Source: Pycnopodia helianthoides (taxonomy: Eukaryota; Echinodermata; Asteroidea; Forcipulatida; Asteriidae). Taken from it: a stretch of DNA of 64,000 nt. A program made the position numbers and the translations under genes. Shown here piece by piece: positions 1 through 12,558 of the stretch (its first letter is position 1; each line of letters opens with the position of its first letter). Where the stretch lies: NCBI GenBank assembly GCA_032158295.1, contig CM063247.1:13614315-13678314 (forward strand), given 5' to 3'. The notes beneath the pieces are model-generated. The model was given only the letters and a program-made list of their open reading frames with translations. It had not been told where the DNA came from and ran no database searches.

Positions 1-480
1 CTTTCGGTGACGTACTCATCCCTTATGAGTTCTGATTAAGGAAAAAAATCAACCGTCTTTATGTATTTATATTTATGATTATTTTTACTATTATAAAAAC
101 TCTTATTTTATTTATTTATTTGTTATTTTTGTTTGTATGTATTTATTTATGTATTTATTTATTTTGTTCATTGTTTATGTTGTTTATATTATTTGGTTTA
201 TTTATTTATTTAGCGGGGTTAGCAACTTTTTGAAATAGTTGCTAAGCGTTTTTCGAATATTGTTTATTATTGTTATTTACTATTATTAGTAGTATTATTA
301 AAGGCACAGTACACGTTTGATAACGAGTCAAATTTTTGCCCCCCCCCAAAAAAAAATATATATATAAATAAATAAAATAAATAAATAAAATAAATAAATT
401 AAAAAAAATAAAATAAATAAATAAAATAAATAAATAACAAAATAAAATAAATAAATAAATAAATAAATAAAACAAAAATT
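1..480. repeat. AT-rich simple repeats, (TTTA)n and (AAAT)n
   Basis: From about 100 to 225 the + strand is TTTA-rich. From 340 to 475 a run of nine C is followed by an A run, a short TA stretch and AAAT units. The reading frames here are low-complexity artefacts. Bases 299-325 begin with TTAAAGGCAC and resemble the left tip of the TTAA-flanked MITE family seen at 14.7 and 42.5 kb, cut off by the C run. Confidence 0.8.
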
Positions 481-505
481 GCCTACCGTTTTAATCGCAA
501 ATTTA

Positions 506-652
506 AAGGAAAACCACGCAATTTCGAGGCATATTCGTATGGATTATTGAATTCTACTTTAAAAACATATTTCTAACCATTTGCATTTTATAACAAACGA
601 TTACAAACGCTTTTTATAGACCAACTCGCCCGATCCAAGGCAACGTGTACCT
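506..652 (-). mobile_element. Solo right arm of a long-TIR MITE
   Basis: The stretch matches the right arm of the element at 24298-24561. Shared words include GGAAAACCACRCAA, TTCGAGGCATATT, ATTCTACTTT and the tip ATCCAAGGCAACG. Only one arm is present, so this is a truncated copy. No coding capacity is visible. The strand is nominal because the intact element is an inverted repeat. Confidence 0.6.
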
Positions 653-1310
653 GATTAAGTAGATAAGTAGATAATCTTTTAATGTAACGGCTCTGAATTG
701 ATTTCCGTATTTTCATGCGAAGTTGTAAATTATTTTGTGTTTGTGAGTTGTGTTTTGAACAAACTGCGTCGGTACAAAAACAAAACAAAAACACAATAAT
801 AATAATACTAACACTAATAAGATAGCACTCAGTTATTTTTGATAAAATCTGATATTGCTTAATAGCCTGGATTCGTTGAGCAACTTTTGCAGTAAACTGT
901 GTCTGATTTTATTTTTCATTAGTCCTCGCGTGTGCTGGAATGAAATGGATGAGCTCAGATATGATCTGCGGTCAAGGCTTTGCTCGACTGATCCAGGGTG
1001 ATGTTTAACAGATTTGCACACGAGAGAGAAACTAACGCAAACTCTTTAATCGCGGACTACTATTCGGTGGAGCGTGTAAAGATCATGTGCTATAATTATG
1101 AGATACCGAGCATAACATCATTTCAACACTTACTTGATCTTCTTAAATTTATATTTCGATAACTGTGACCGTTTTTTATTGTTTTTTCCTATTTATGTGT
1201 ATATTTATAATTTTTTTAAAGAACCATTGCTTTTTTTTAATGAAAGCTAAGCACAACATTTGGTTATCTTGATATATATTTTTTTGTTTCTCTCTTTGCT
1301 CTAGAGCTAT
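653..1310. other. Non-coding stretch, nothing recognised
   Basis: AT-rich unique-looking sequence. The only reading frames are 60-70 codons long with no domain or splice context. I see no RNA gene or repeat with a partner elsewhere in the window. Confidence 0.5.
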
Positions 1311-1460
1311 TCAGCCTCGTTTATTCACAAACAATAACAAGACAGTGAAACAATGTTAATCAATAATCCATTTTAAAGGAAGGCCCAAAAAATTAATGCT
1401 AATACATGGCAGTTACAATGAATTACGGGAAAACAAATAGATAGAAAAAACCCAAATAGT
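1311..1460 (-). mobile_element. Dispersed repeat, possible LINE 3' end (copy 1)
   Basis: It aligns over about 145 bp with 7412-7560. Both copies contain TTTATTCACAAA, AAGACAGTG and CATGGCAGTTACAAT, in the same order and spacing. Read on the - strand, each copy has TTTGTGAATAAA, which includes a polyadenylation hexamer. The 7.4-kb copy lies just downstream (- strand) of LINE coding relics. I infer that this is the 3' UTR of the same LINE family, inserted here as a 5'-truncated copy. Confidence 0.45.
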
Positions 1461-2149
1461 TATAAAGTTATATAAACAATTTGTAGTTTGCTTTTTTAAT
1501 AATGTATATATTGTGTTTATATTGTTAGTTTTGTGCTTGTCACACTCACATCGATTGCCATCGGATATCCGAGTTTTGTCAATGGGATAATTCATTGTTC
1601 AGTTCGTGCTACGATTCGTTTGATGTCATTCAGGTTTGTTATTTAGAGGGCCTATTGCTGTCTTAGTCTATTTATAACACAGCGAACTACTGAAACAAAA
1701 TATCGTTGTTTGTTTGTTTCCTTCTTGGGAGACAGTTGCTAGTTGCGTGTACTGTACTAGTTCACTGACATTAAAACATGGCCAAACAAGAGCATTGACT
1801 GATATTGGGGTTGATTTCTGATAGTTATAATTGTTCCCCTTTAAATGGCTTGCCTGTCACGCTGTTGTTATTTTTTATTTTGGGCAGTGCTTAGGCTAAA
1901 TGTTCAAGTTGTATCCCCCAGTTTTGACGAGGCTGAAGTACCTGGTTTGTAAATTTTTGTTGTAATGTTCAAAACGTCCATTACCTTGGTTTTGAAACCA
2001 ATGTAGCACATAGTTTGTATACGCGTGAAGCGTCTTGAAACGGTGCATCATCTTGACGATATTAGTCGGTGACTCTCAAAGGTATTGAACAGGCTCTTAA
2101 TATCCGTTTATGAGAACTATCTACAGTTGATAGATAAGCAAGGAAGGGC
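1461..2149. other. Non-coding stretch, nothing recognised
   Basis: AT-rich with short spurious reading frames only. No structure or repeat partner was found within the window. Confidence 0.5.
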
Positions 2150-2660
2150 CGATAGTGTACACCGCCACCAGCTAAAAGGCTTCACACGGCTGCTGCATAG
2201 CCCCTTTGCATCCGGCGCAAATGGCACTCCCCGCTCACCCACCGGGGAAAAGGGCATGTCTTAGCATACACCGGACAAAAGCCACACCCCTCAGGGGGTG
2301 CTCCGGGAGGAACCGTAGCCCGCGCCGAATTTGGGTTATTTAACCAGCGGTTACTTATGTTATTTAACAGCAGCCGTTGCCGAGTTTATCACATCACCAA
2401 GGCGGACGGTTTTTTTCTTCTTCTTCTTTGTTGTACCCGCGAGAGGAAGTAATTCGGGATAATTCCCTGAATTCTGTTCGGACCTTAACATTCAAACACA
2501 CTTCCCTGCCTTTGTGTGTACGCTCCTTCGGGTACGAACAAACTGTTTTTGGTGAATTTAGCTTCTAAAATAGCATCACTTTGGGTTGGTGGCATGTGCT
2601 TGCCACCACGCTGTCCTTGTGGCGTGAGTGATGCTAAGTTTGTCTTTTTGTGTGAGTTTT
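2150..2660. other. GC-richer, hairpin-rich unexplained patch
   Basis: The patch is clearly richer in GC than its surroundings. It contains short perfect hairpins, for example CACCCC-TCA-GGGGTG near 2286 and GGTGGCA-TGTGCT-TGCCACC near 2589. It has a repeated GTTATTTAAC word near 2334 and 2358 and a TTCTTC tract at 2415. I do not recognise a gene or a named repeat. It could be a SINE-like or composite repeat, or a structured non-coding segment. Confidence 0.3.
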
Positions 2661-3030
2661 TCATTGAGCTTGTTTCTGGCGTTTGGTAATCAAATTACTT
2701 TTGCAGTATTTGACAATAATACTGAGAGAATTTAATTTCAATAATTATTTAGTGAGAGTACAAACATTCAAATGTTTGTTGGTCAACAGAGTATACAATT
2801 TGTGAGTTAGACTTGCCTAAGTATGAGCTAGAATCGTATTTGCCAGGCATGCGCGTCATAAAATATACTTTATATTTATCTGTTGACGTAGAATGAAACT
2901 CGAAATGTCCGAAAATTTCACATCGAAACGAGGTCCAACTTGTTTGATGAATTGGAATGTTAAACTTTGAACGGATGGAAATAATTATTATGTAACTATA
3001 TAAATATATATTATTATATATAAAACTAGT

Positions 3031-3080
3031 AGGTGAGATGGCCTTAGCTTTCGATCCAGACCGGACCTTCGTCAGAGGCA
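3031..3080 (+). repeat. Single arm of the 47-bp hairpin repeat
   Basis: This matches the right arm of the inverted repeat at 50239-50359: GAGATGGCCTTAGCTTTC followed by CCGGACCTTCGTCAGAGG. An ACTAGT word precedes it here, and the same word lies in the loop of the 50-kb hairpin. It is therefore a copy of the same family with only one arm preserved. Confidence 0.6.
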
Positions 3081-6000
3081 TTATGTATACATCATATTTG
3101 TACTGCCAGCTACTGCAAATACATTTCACAAACAGCGACTAATTATAAAATTATATACTATGACAAACACACACAAAAACACACAAACAAACATACAAAC
3201 AAACACCCAAGACCCCAACTTACAAATAAGCCCCGTCGGTTAATTAAATACATCACTAGAAACTGCGACACATTCATGGAATGCGGTGCATTTTAAACCC
3301 AAGTTTGATATTCTACAATTGCAGTAAAAAGAATATCCCGGAATGCCTTCACCGGGTCACAATCCCTGTAGAACTCTCGCAGCAGCAACACATTGCCCGG
3401 AGGTTTGATTGATCTTTTGCAAACATTGCAATCTACATAGGCCGACTTCATCCTGTTTTTCAATGAAAACGTCAAGGTACATGTTGTTCCCCTGTCTGAC
3501 TCTATACATAATCCATGAGAGGCATGCTTGCGTTTCCAATGATTTTTTTCACCTTCTCGTTCTCATCAATTTTAGAGAGAATTAATATATGCACACCAGG
3601 CTTCTAACACGTGTCAGTTCGTTTTGCCATAAAATACTCAACAGATCGATTTTCTTCTTTTTTTAATGTCCCGTTCATGTTGTGTGTGTGTGTGTGTGTT
3701 TTGTTTTTTTTTAAGTTGATAACAAGAGGGTTACCGTGGCCCGACCTTTTGGTGTGCAGTGACTTATTAATATGCCAGCACCTGGACCAGGTGGGTTGTC
3801 GAATGTGGACTGGTGAATCCGTCTTGGTTTAAACAAGCATTAACAGGGTAATCTGGAAAGTAGACCATGGCAGATTATGCCACCGGAACATGTAATAAAA
3901 AGTACAGGGTTTTTAGCAGGGAAGGACAAATTATTTGAGCTTCAAAGCGCACTCGTTAAAGTAGGGTTCAACCCAGTGCAAGTCCGCCCGGGACTTCGGT
4001 TCCATTTCGAATATTGTTGAAGCCGAGGAAATACAATTTCCAGGATCCTCACATGATTGTATAGTCCAGTGCCGCTATAGTCCAGTGCCGCTATCTATCC
4101 CCATTGCCGCAATAGATCTAAACCCAATGTGATTGCACACAAGATCTGGGACCCGACAAACATCACGCATCCTTTAGCGTTGTCTTATGCTTTTACGATG
4201 ATCAGATTCGTATGGTGTTTTAATTGAAAACCGCGGAGAACAACATTGCCAAACAATTTTTCCAATTTGGATTATTGTAGTATATTTGCTATCGCGTGAA
4301 AACGGAATACCTGTGGAGGGTTGAGTTGCAACTTTCATGTATAGAATCAGTTGATAAATTTATACGCCAGCTTTGCTTTTCCAATGTTGACAAAAAGGCC
4401 ACGTTCTTCTTGAACCTTATAATTTGGTGCCGTTATGATCACTTTCTGTCTCATAATCAACTGATTTCACGCACCCGTAAATATTGCCCCAGTTTTGAGT
4501 GTAGCACGGCGCTCTAAATCTAGCCTCAAGCTTGTACCTACTTTTAGCTCGGACCTAATTGCAACTATACTTACAACTAACTAGCCCGAACCTTAATGTA
4601 GCCCCACAATATTTAGAAATGCAACCTTCACTGAAAATATTGTCAACTGTAAAAAAGTAAATAAAACAAAAAAATGAAGAAAAAAAATGAATGAAATGGA
4701 GTGCCGACAGGTACTGTACGGCTATGTGTTTTGTTTACATTTCTATGGCTGCACCCTTCTAATAAACACACCAAAGAGTATACTAGGGTAAATGATTGCA
4801 TGTATGCACGTCGATATCGGGGCTTGCTGACAAGGATATAGATTCCACAATGTTGCTGCCGAGATTAGTTAATTAGTAGTTGATGTGACCCCGTCCTTCC
4901 AGCAATGCTCCATTCATTGTGTTTTCCATCAGCATTAAAGGGGTCACCTCAGGCCAAACCAGAGTCGTCTACGGGACTTGCTGTGCTAGATTTTGTACAA
5001 AACAGTGCTGTTAGGTTCCCTGTCAAACGGTCAACATCTTCCCTAAAGTTCACAAGATGACATTGCCAGGCTATCGATGACATTGTTATACTAAAGGAGG
5101 GGATACAGCTTCACAGAATGACGCGTATGCGATTGCCGGGTGTGGGTTCTGTACAGACTGAGCGCGATTCTATTCAACAGGCGTGCGTACCAGATTGTAA
5201 TTGTTCCAATGACATACATTTCAGTATTGACAAGTTGAACAACCCATCACTGCCGGGGGACCTTCGTGAATGCTATGATGGCATTTTAAAACAACATATA
5301 TTATGTAAACTGCATTGACAGTTCAATCAGTTAATAATATTTATAATAATACAACTTAATACAAAAACACAAACTACCACATCAAGCGTACACATGGAAG
5401 CATAGTTTATGTGTACACAACGTTTCTTAAATGGTTGAATTTCGTTTTGTAATGAGACTATCAGAATCCTTGTATATAATTAAAACATTTACATAATATG
5501 TTGTGCCGCCACCACCCCATAATGGCTACGTAACGGTACATTTAAAGGGGAGAGAACCACAAACCAATTAAATATTTAGTCCATACAGACTTATTCTTAT
5601 TTGAAACAAGTGCTGGAATGAGAGAAATTGTCTTACAATGAGACATGAGTATGTTAATTTGTCTGCTTTATATTAAAGATTGTCAGTTTATTATACGGGC
5701 TACTAGGTGCAGGGTTGTGGCTACGTTTATGGACCGGGCTACATTAAGGAACAATTTTTTTCACCAACACAAACGGAACAATCATATCGCGTATTAACGC
5801 ACAAGAAACCCACCGAAGGCTGCAATAAAACGGTTTTCGCAATTGCAGGCATCTGTAGACAATCATTAGCCCTTTTCAAAAAAATGTGTCATCTGAATTA
5901 CCTTCGGCAATCAAGAGAGAGTTGATAACTACCTCTCACTGCTGTTCGTAGCTGTGCTTTGTTAAATTAGTTTAGTACTATTAACAGCCTTGATTTCATT

Positions 6001-6760
6001 TTATATGCGTGTGCAACTCGTTGGTGTTAACAAATATATCAGACATTCGAAGTGAATGTTATGCGAAGGATATAGACAATTACTTTCCAAACAAAACAGA
6101 CTGTGGCACTGGACGTGGAATGACCAGAACTGCGCGGTATTTCCACTACTGACATCGTGCCAGTGTTTGGTGTGAAACTAACACGTGAGCAACGTGACCG
6201 TTCACCATGAGGCTGCCATTGTGAGCGAGTCTATAAATGGCCCACATTCCCGGGCTAATAACTATGTCACGTCACAGATATTATGCTATATAATTGTGGA
6301 GTTGACGACACAAGGCCACGGGCAACGTTCATAGCATACGAATGTCATTAGGTGGAGATGGGAAACCACTGTAATCGTAAATATAACATGACAATGTTTC
6401 TCATTTTGAAGCAAGTATTATTATTATTTTTTTGAAGGTGAATGTTGATGATGATTTCGTAGCGTTAACATGTCTTGGCGCAATTCTCTTGAGATGGTTA
6501 TTGATATTCAGTTTTGATTACTGTTCTTTGTTTTCTCAAATATTTTTTTTTTCCGCAGACGGGGAGAGTTATCTCGAAATTAACAGTGTACATAATTTGC
6601 CCAAAACAGCAGCGTTCAAATGTGAACATCTTAAGATTCGAAAAAATGCAGCAGAATGCCATCAAGACGTGATAGTCTAAAACTGGTCATATGTTTAGAG
6701 GTGATAAAAACATGAATGTCATGGAGCATTAATTGTAAAATTAGCCTTTTTCGAGTCTCT
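3081..6760. other. Non-coding stretch with small repeats only
   Basis: There is no supported gene. Small items are a (TG)n tract near 3680, a 16-bp unit repeated twice at 4061-4092 (ATAGTCCAGTGCCGCT), and TAGCCCGAACCTTAATGTAG at 4582-4601, which matches a repeat at 44.1 kb. Reading frames here are at most about 80 codons and lack domains. Confidence 0.5.
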
Positions 6761-6764
6761 TTAT

Positions 6765-6980
6765 TGATAATAAATAATCTGAGGCTCCAGGAGTTACCAG
6801 CACAAAGGAGAAATTTGATATTTCTTTTGCACGCTGTGATAACAAAACAAATATAACTAATAACAATAATGATCATAATAATAGCCCGACTCAAGGAATT
6901 ACTACCAGCAAAAAGAAAAAAAAATAGATTTTTTTTGTTGCACGCTGTAATAAAATGAAATAAAAATAACAATACACGGA
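6765..6980. repeat. Diverged tandem duplication, unit about 105 bp
   Basis: The segment 6765-6865 is repeated at about 6875-6980. Shared blocks appear in order: ATAATAAT, a GGAGTTACCAGCA or GAATTACTACCAGCA block, an A-rich block, TTGCACGCTGT, and AATAAAA- or AACAAAA-like ends. The copies have many substitutions, so this is an old duplication. It spans a chance - strand reading frame. Confidence 0.55.
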
Positions 6981-7411
6981 TAAATAAAACACCACACATC
7001 TTATTTGCATAGAAACCATCACCACTGTTAAACGAGGTTTTCTGCTTGCGCTTTTTGACTTCATGTATACCCTACTCTGCGAGGTACATTTGGCAATAGA
7101 TGCAAGGTTTTTTGGTTTCGCTTTACGAAGTGGGGGAGGGGGGTGGGGGTAATGAGTCGAGAAAGAAAATTTTCATAAAATGACTCTTTGTTGTTACCAC
7201 GCTGCCATGGAAAATCGATGCTGTCTCTAATACTGGTGCCTAGCAACGACAAAGATGGCAACCTGGGTTCGTGATGCCGCAAACACGTGTAGCCCTTTAG
7301 GGACGTGTAACTTGAAGAACATCAGTGGCAGCTAATTTAAACAGTTCCTAATTCGTTTGCTAAATGTTTAAGGCCCTCGTCATTATTTTCCTTCTCTTGC
7401 TTTGGCGCTGC

Positions 7412-7560
7412 ACAGCTTCATTTATTCACAAAATATAATAAGACAGTGGAACATTGTACATCAATGATCACAATTAAAAGAAGTCCACGAAAATCATTGC
7501 TATTTCATGGCAGTTACAATTAATTGTGGGGACAACATTAAATAAACTAAAACAAATATT
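7412..7560 (-). mobile_element. Dispersed repeat, possible LINE 3' end (copy 2)
   Basis: Partner of 1311-1460. It lies about 300-450 bp downstream, in - strand terms, of the stop of the LINE coding relic at 7866, which fits a LINE 3' UTR. The - strand contains GTGAATAAA as a possible polyadenylation signal. Confidence 0.45.
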
Positions 7561-7865
7561 GTTTTAAATGTCTACACAATTTATCGTAATTTATTCACGT
7601 ATGAAGAGACTAAATTTAAGTTTGGTGAAAAACAAGTACCCAACGGCCCCAGTTAGAAATTAAAGATACGTCTGTCATACATATACATGTGAATTGTTGA
7701 AACCATATGTTTCGTGTCTACTCCGACCTGTCTTTTACCAGGAAACGTTTTTAAGAGTTTGATTACAGATTTGGACAATGTCAATTTGGGTGCACTTTTT
7801 GTCTTCATTCAAAACAAGATCACATCAGCATTAAAAATTTACGTTAATCATCCTGGCGACAATTA

Positions 7866-8870
7866 TCATAGAGAACAAAAGACAGGTTGGTGGTGTGAAT
7901 TCGTGTGCAATCGGTAAGACGAAAAAAACGACAACCAACCTGTCATTTTAATAAAGTGTTCAACAAATAACCAGGGCTTAATTGTCGTCTTGCAATATAC
8001 AAACAAATGCTCAATAGTTTCAGTGTCAGAACTGCAGAGTGGACAAACGTCTATCTCGGTGATTTTCATGCAAACAAGTTTGTCCCGAGTTGGGTGGTTC
8101 ATGTGATCAAGTCTAAAAATCATAATTTTATCTTTAGCATCCAAAAGGAAGTATGTAATGAAATGTACTCCGGATATCAGTCCAGTTGAAATCGTCAGGA
8201 AGGTTTACAATCAGAGCCCACTTTTCTTGGGCCTTTGGCCATGCAAAATATCTGGCTGTAAGGGCTTTGGACACAGTTTTGCTGGGAAGTTTTGAAAATG
8301 TCACAAAATACTCTACTCCGTGATGAATGTTTACATTCAGCCATTTGCTAGGATGATAACTAGGCCAGCAACGTGTCTCTTTTAACATGACCGGATTTAT
8401 ATTTTTAGCAAGACGCTTGACTGTGCGACCAGCATTGATAGGATTATTTATTTTAAATTTTCTCGGCAGGTTCACTAAAAGTAATATATCTACTGTTCTT
8501 AACAACATGGTGGAATTTGCTTAAACCTTTCGCCAAAAAGGATATGACTTTGAAAGTATTTGTCGTGGTGACCAGTGATAACGGTGTTGTTAAAGAGCGG
8601 AATGTTCATAGCCTCTATACTTGGATGAGAAGTCTGGTCTAATGTTAGCTTTAGCGTTTCTACATAATATAACTAGGTCCTCATCACAAAAGGGGTTGGT
8701 CTGCAAGGGTTTCATCTTGGGTTTTTGTCGAACACATACCATCCCAAGTTTTGGGTCTCACCTGTTTTCTCAATCCAGTAATTAAACAGAATATTCCATT
8801 TCCCATCGCTGTTAGTTTAATTACTCAGCCACATCAGTTTTAGACAGCGTAACCTGCGACTAACGTAATT
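7866..8870 (-). pseudogene. LINE relic (L1/Tx1-like) with RT zinc-binding tail
   Basis: Fragments in several frames together resemble the C-terminal part of an L1/Tx1-type LINE ORF2. In - strand order: a segment near 8560-8620 reading NIPLFNNTVI; an open segment 8508-8134 with KAQEKW and a W-x-D-I motif before a final LPFG; then 8144-7866 in another frame with HPTRDKL and the zf-RVT pattern CPLC-(x5)-ETIEHLFVYC. Changes of frame occur at about 8140 and 8510, and further stops occur upstream. No endonuclease or RT palm motif is left in the window. It is therefore a dead, 5'-truncated copy. The clade assignment comes from recalled sequence style and is tentative. Confidence 0.75.
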
Positions 8871-11446
8871 TTTTTATTTAATTTTTTTAAAATTATGTTT
8901 TAGCATCAACTTTGATTCGAAGTCAAAAGTGCAGCTTTAAGAGCATTGCAAAAGAGCGTGCACTACTTTTCGATGCCTTTAGCTAGCTGGAAACTGACAC
9001 GCTGGCTTATGTACAACAGTTCTCAGGTAAATAAAATATGACATACTGGAAACACAATAAAGGGCACCAGTACCCGAAACAACCCAAAACTTGTTCTGAT
9101 GGTGGAATGATTCTGCAGGTTTATACTCTAACTAATTCGATTTGATTCATTTTATGTAAAAAAGAAAAGAAAGAAAGACAGACATACCAATAACAATAAT
9201 GCAAAACATAATACAAACTAAATAAATAAAACGTAGTACTATAGTATAGGCCATACTATATCGAAAAACAGTAAGGCAACTTCAAAAAGTTTCTGTTTTA
9301 TTTTACTAAAACAAAACGTAATCCCAAAATTATTAAAATAAAAATGTATAAAAACATATCATCCTGATGCAAGATACAAATGTCATCCCAATGATTCAAC
9401 GAACATAGACATTGTCACATTAATTAGGGAAAAAACAGCTTCGCTATTGTATGCATGATTGATATTAGTTTAAAATGCATTCGAATAATTGAATACAAAA
9501 CAATAAGGAAACAAAAATACAAATACAAATGAATAGTAACTAATCTGCTTCACAGATGCCTAACCTTTAACCTCCGACATGTAAGGAAAGTGGGAATAGG
9601 CAAATGCTATTCGGCAGATAAACGAGGCACACAGGAAAGCGACAAAGATATAATCGTGTTAGACACCAGCTGAAATTTTCTAACTAGAACATTGATCAAA
9701 TCACCGAACAGACAGATAAAAACAATGCTGTATTACATGGCCAGCCTAGTCCGATGACTTGTCAGCTCGTAAAACAATATAATTTATAAAGGTCAACCGT
9801 GCTAGCTTGAGCACGGTGGAGTAGAATTTAATTTAAGGAGTAGGTGTGGCGGCGGAAAATTTGATGTATGTTGTTTGGTGAAATTATGATAAAATGTTTC
9901 ACTCGAAACGTTTTTTGTTTTGTTTAGAAGGGCCTAATTCTTGTTGCTGTTCCCACACAAAACACAGATGAAGATATTCAAGTTAATGTTTGTTTGCTCT
10001 CGTTCAAAATTACAATTCAGATAAGTCATGAATGGCTAACAGTAGGTTTCAATTGACAGGACAGGAAGCAAGGACACTTCAACCAGAAAGGAAACAAAAA
10101 AAAATTGCCACTTGCGCGCTCCACATTTCCAATAATGGATTGAAATCCGTTCTGCATTAGTGCTTGTCGCAGCCACGGGTGTGCGTTTTCAATTGTAGAA
10201 ACACAACATCACCTATTGTGTGTACCTCATTAAATGTGCAAAGCATTAGCCGGGATCATCCCATTTCCACATAAATGGTGAATGAAACAAAATAAGTAAC
10301 TTCGAGGTTGATGTAGCTCTTCTTATGTTGGCAAATTGCTATTTCTTCAATATGACGTTCAATTGAAAAATATATTTGGTGGACAAATCATATTTTCATG
10401 TTCACTTTTCCAGTCTGACACTAAGTTCTGACACAGCGCTTTATCTACGGGCGTCTGAAACTACTTGAGAAGACCAGTAGCGGACATGCTACTATTTTGA
10501 ATTATGAGACCCGTTTATAAAAACAGCATGGCGAGGTTTGACAATGTGATGCGGCGCAATCTGCATCCAATCATGCCATACAATGCATGGGGCACCCCCT
10601 TTCTCTTAATAACGATGGGCTACGTACCATGGTTCTTTTACGTGTTGCACACAACACACAGGACCAAGAGCTTCACGTCCCTTACGAAGTACGAAGTATA
10701 ATAATATGGGGCTTCTTAACCGTTTGCACAAAGTCAATTAAATGCCTGGATCATTTAGTTTAGATTACAATTAAAAGGTAAGTTAAACTGTTGAAGAATC
10801 AACAGTTGATTCATTCAAACCATATTTTCGAAACGCAAAAAATACACACACACAAAAACATGAACAATGTCAATATAATATGTGCTAGTGAACATCAGCA
10901 AAACTGCATGGTCAAGAATTTGTCAGAGATTTTGACAAAGGTGAAGATCTCTTAACATGTTTTGTTTGTTTGTTTGTTTATTGGTTTGTTTTCCCCTTTA
11001 ATTTTTAATGTATTTCAGACAAACATTTTACTGGGGGGGGGGCTGACAGCAGTATGAACTTTATGATAAGTGAGTTTAAAGTTCGACTCTTACTTCTCGT
11101 TGTGGTAATTTATTTACTGTTCAGGGTAACATCAATAATTCGCTTTGTAAAGTAAATGATATGCATTCGTTTTTCCTGTGCTCAAGTAAAATGTTTCTCA
11201 TGCCTTTTGCTAAAGGATTATTGTAATCAAAGTGGAAACATATTCCTTTAACTTGAGGACACAGCTAATGTTTACACATCTTTAAGAGTTGTGTAAGTAC
11301 TTTTATCAGATTATAAATATTACTTAATTCATAAACACAAAATAATTATGTGTGTAGAATTTCACAATGCAGAGTAAATTATTCACAGTGACATGAATCA
11401 AACAGTTAAAATGTGGCAACTATGCCAAATGCTGGAGGGAAATCAC

Positions 11447-11490
11447 CCCCCCCCCAAAAAAAAAAAAACAAAAAAAAAAAAAAAAAACAT
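11447..11490 (+). repeat. C-run/A-run compound tract
   Basis: Eleven C followed by long, once-interrupted A runs. It is one of at least five tracts in the window in which a C run leads directly into an A-rich run on the + strand. Confidence 0.85.
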
Positions 11491-12473
11491 TGTAAAACAA
11501 AAACAAAAAGTGTTCACACAGTATCGCTAGACAGTATAATAAATAAATTACATAAACAAAATAATAAAAAAAACTATAAAAAAATACAGAAAAACAACGA
11601 GAATGCATGGAATCAATATTGCCATAAGTTAAGAAAGTTAACGTTTGTCACACTTTCAGCTTGGAAAGCTCCATGTCTTGATTGGACGTGTATTTTCTAT
11701 CCCATAAGTGCATCTGTGCAAATAATGGACTCGATAATCTCAGCTTTCGCTGGACGTTTTTGTTTGGGTATTCACGTTAATTCTAGACACAATTTGACCT
11801 TTATAACAGGCACATTGCAGCTTGTGCAGTCATTAGCTATTGATGTTTTATTGACGTTTTTTTTTAACCTGTAATTTTACATTTGGTTTTGTAAATAATT
11901 TGTTTTGTGTGGTTTATGGTTATTATGCTCAAGCCAGATCCTGTTTGATCAAAGTGTTTCTAAGACTGCACTGCAGCTGTATACTGGCATGTGAGATTGT
12001 ATCTCCAGCTGTCAAGTTTAAGAGTTAAACAACCGCTGACAAACGGGGCCTTTAGTCAGAGATAAAGTATAAATTAATTTTTGCAAAAGTGCAAGTTATT
12101 GTTTAAATTCCCTATTCGGATGAACTCGAACCTGGTAAGAGCAGGCGAAAAAAAAGGTCTCTCTTTGTAGCGTGCATTAAAGCATCAGCCATCATAGGAC
12201 CTCATTCTAAGAATCTTATTTTAAGGCAGCATTTCCCCTGGTTAAGAACTAGTCACCGTTCTTGCCTAATACAATTACAAAGCATCGGTTGCTAGGGTAG
12301 ATTTCTACAGAAGCGAGGGAAGCAGCGTGAATTTTCGCCTCGAAAATTAATTTTGCTTGGGTAGGATTACCGTACAGGATTACGATCCGCGGGATCGATA
12401 ACGCAACCTTCCCAGTACATGCCACCTGAAATGAGTCTTTTTATCTTCTGTACTCTTCTCTTTTTGAAAAAAA

Positions 12474-12485
12474 AAGAAGCAAAAG

Positions 12486-12557
<72 letters not shown>
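12474..12557 (+). repeat. (GAA)n plus poly-A microsatellite
   Basis: About nine GAA units are followed by roughly 40 A. The Glu/Lys-rich frame across it is a product of the repeat. Confidence 0.95.

Positions 12558-12558
<1 letters not shown>

Noticed and set aside
11413..11874. 153-codon + strand frame
   Set aside because: About a third is encoded by C/A homopolymers and the rest has no recognisable feature.
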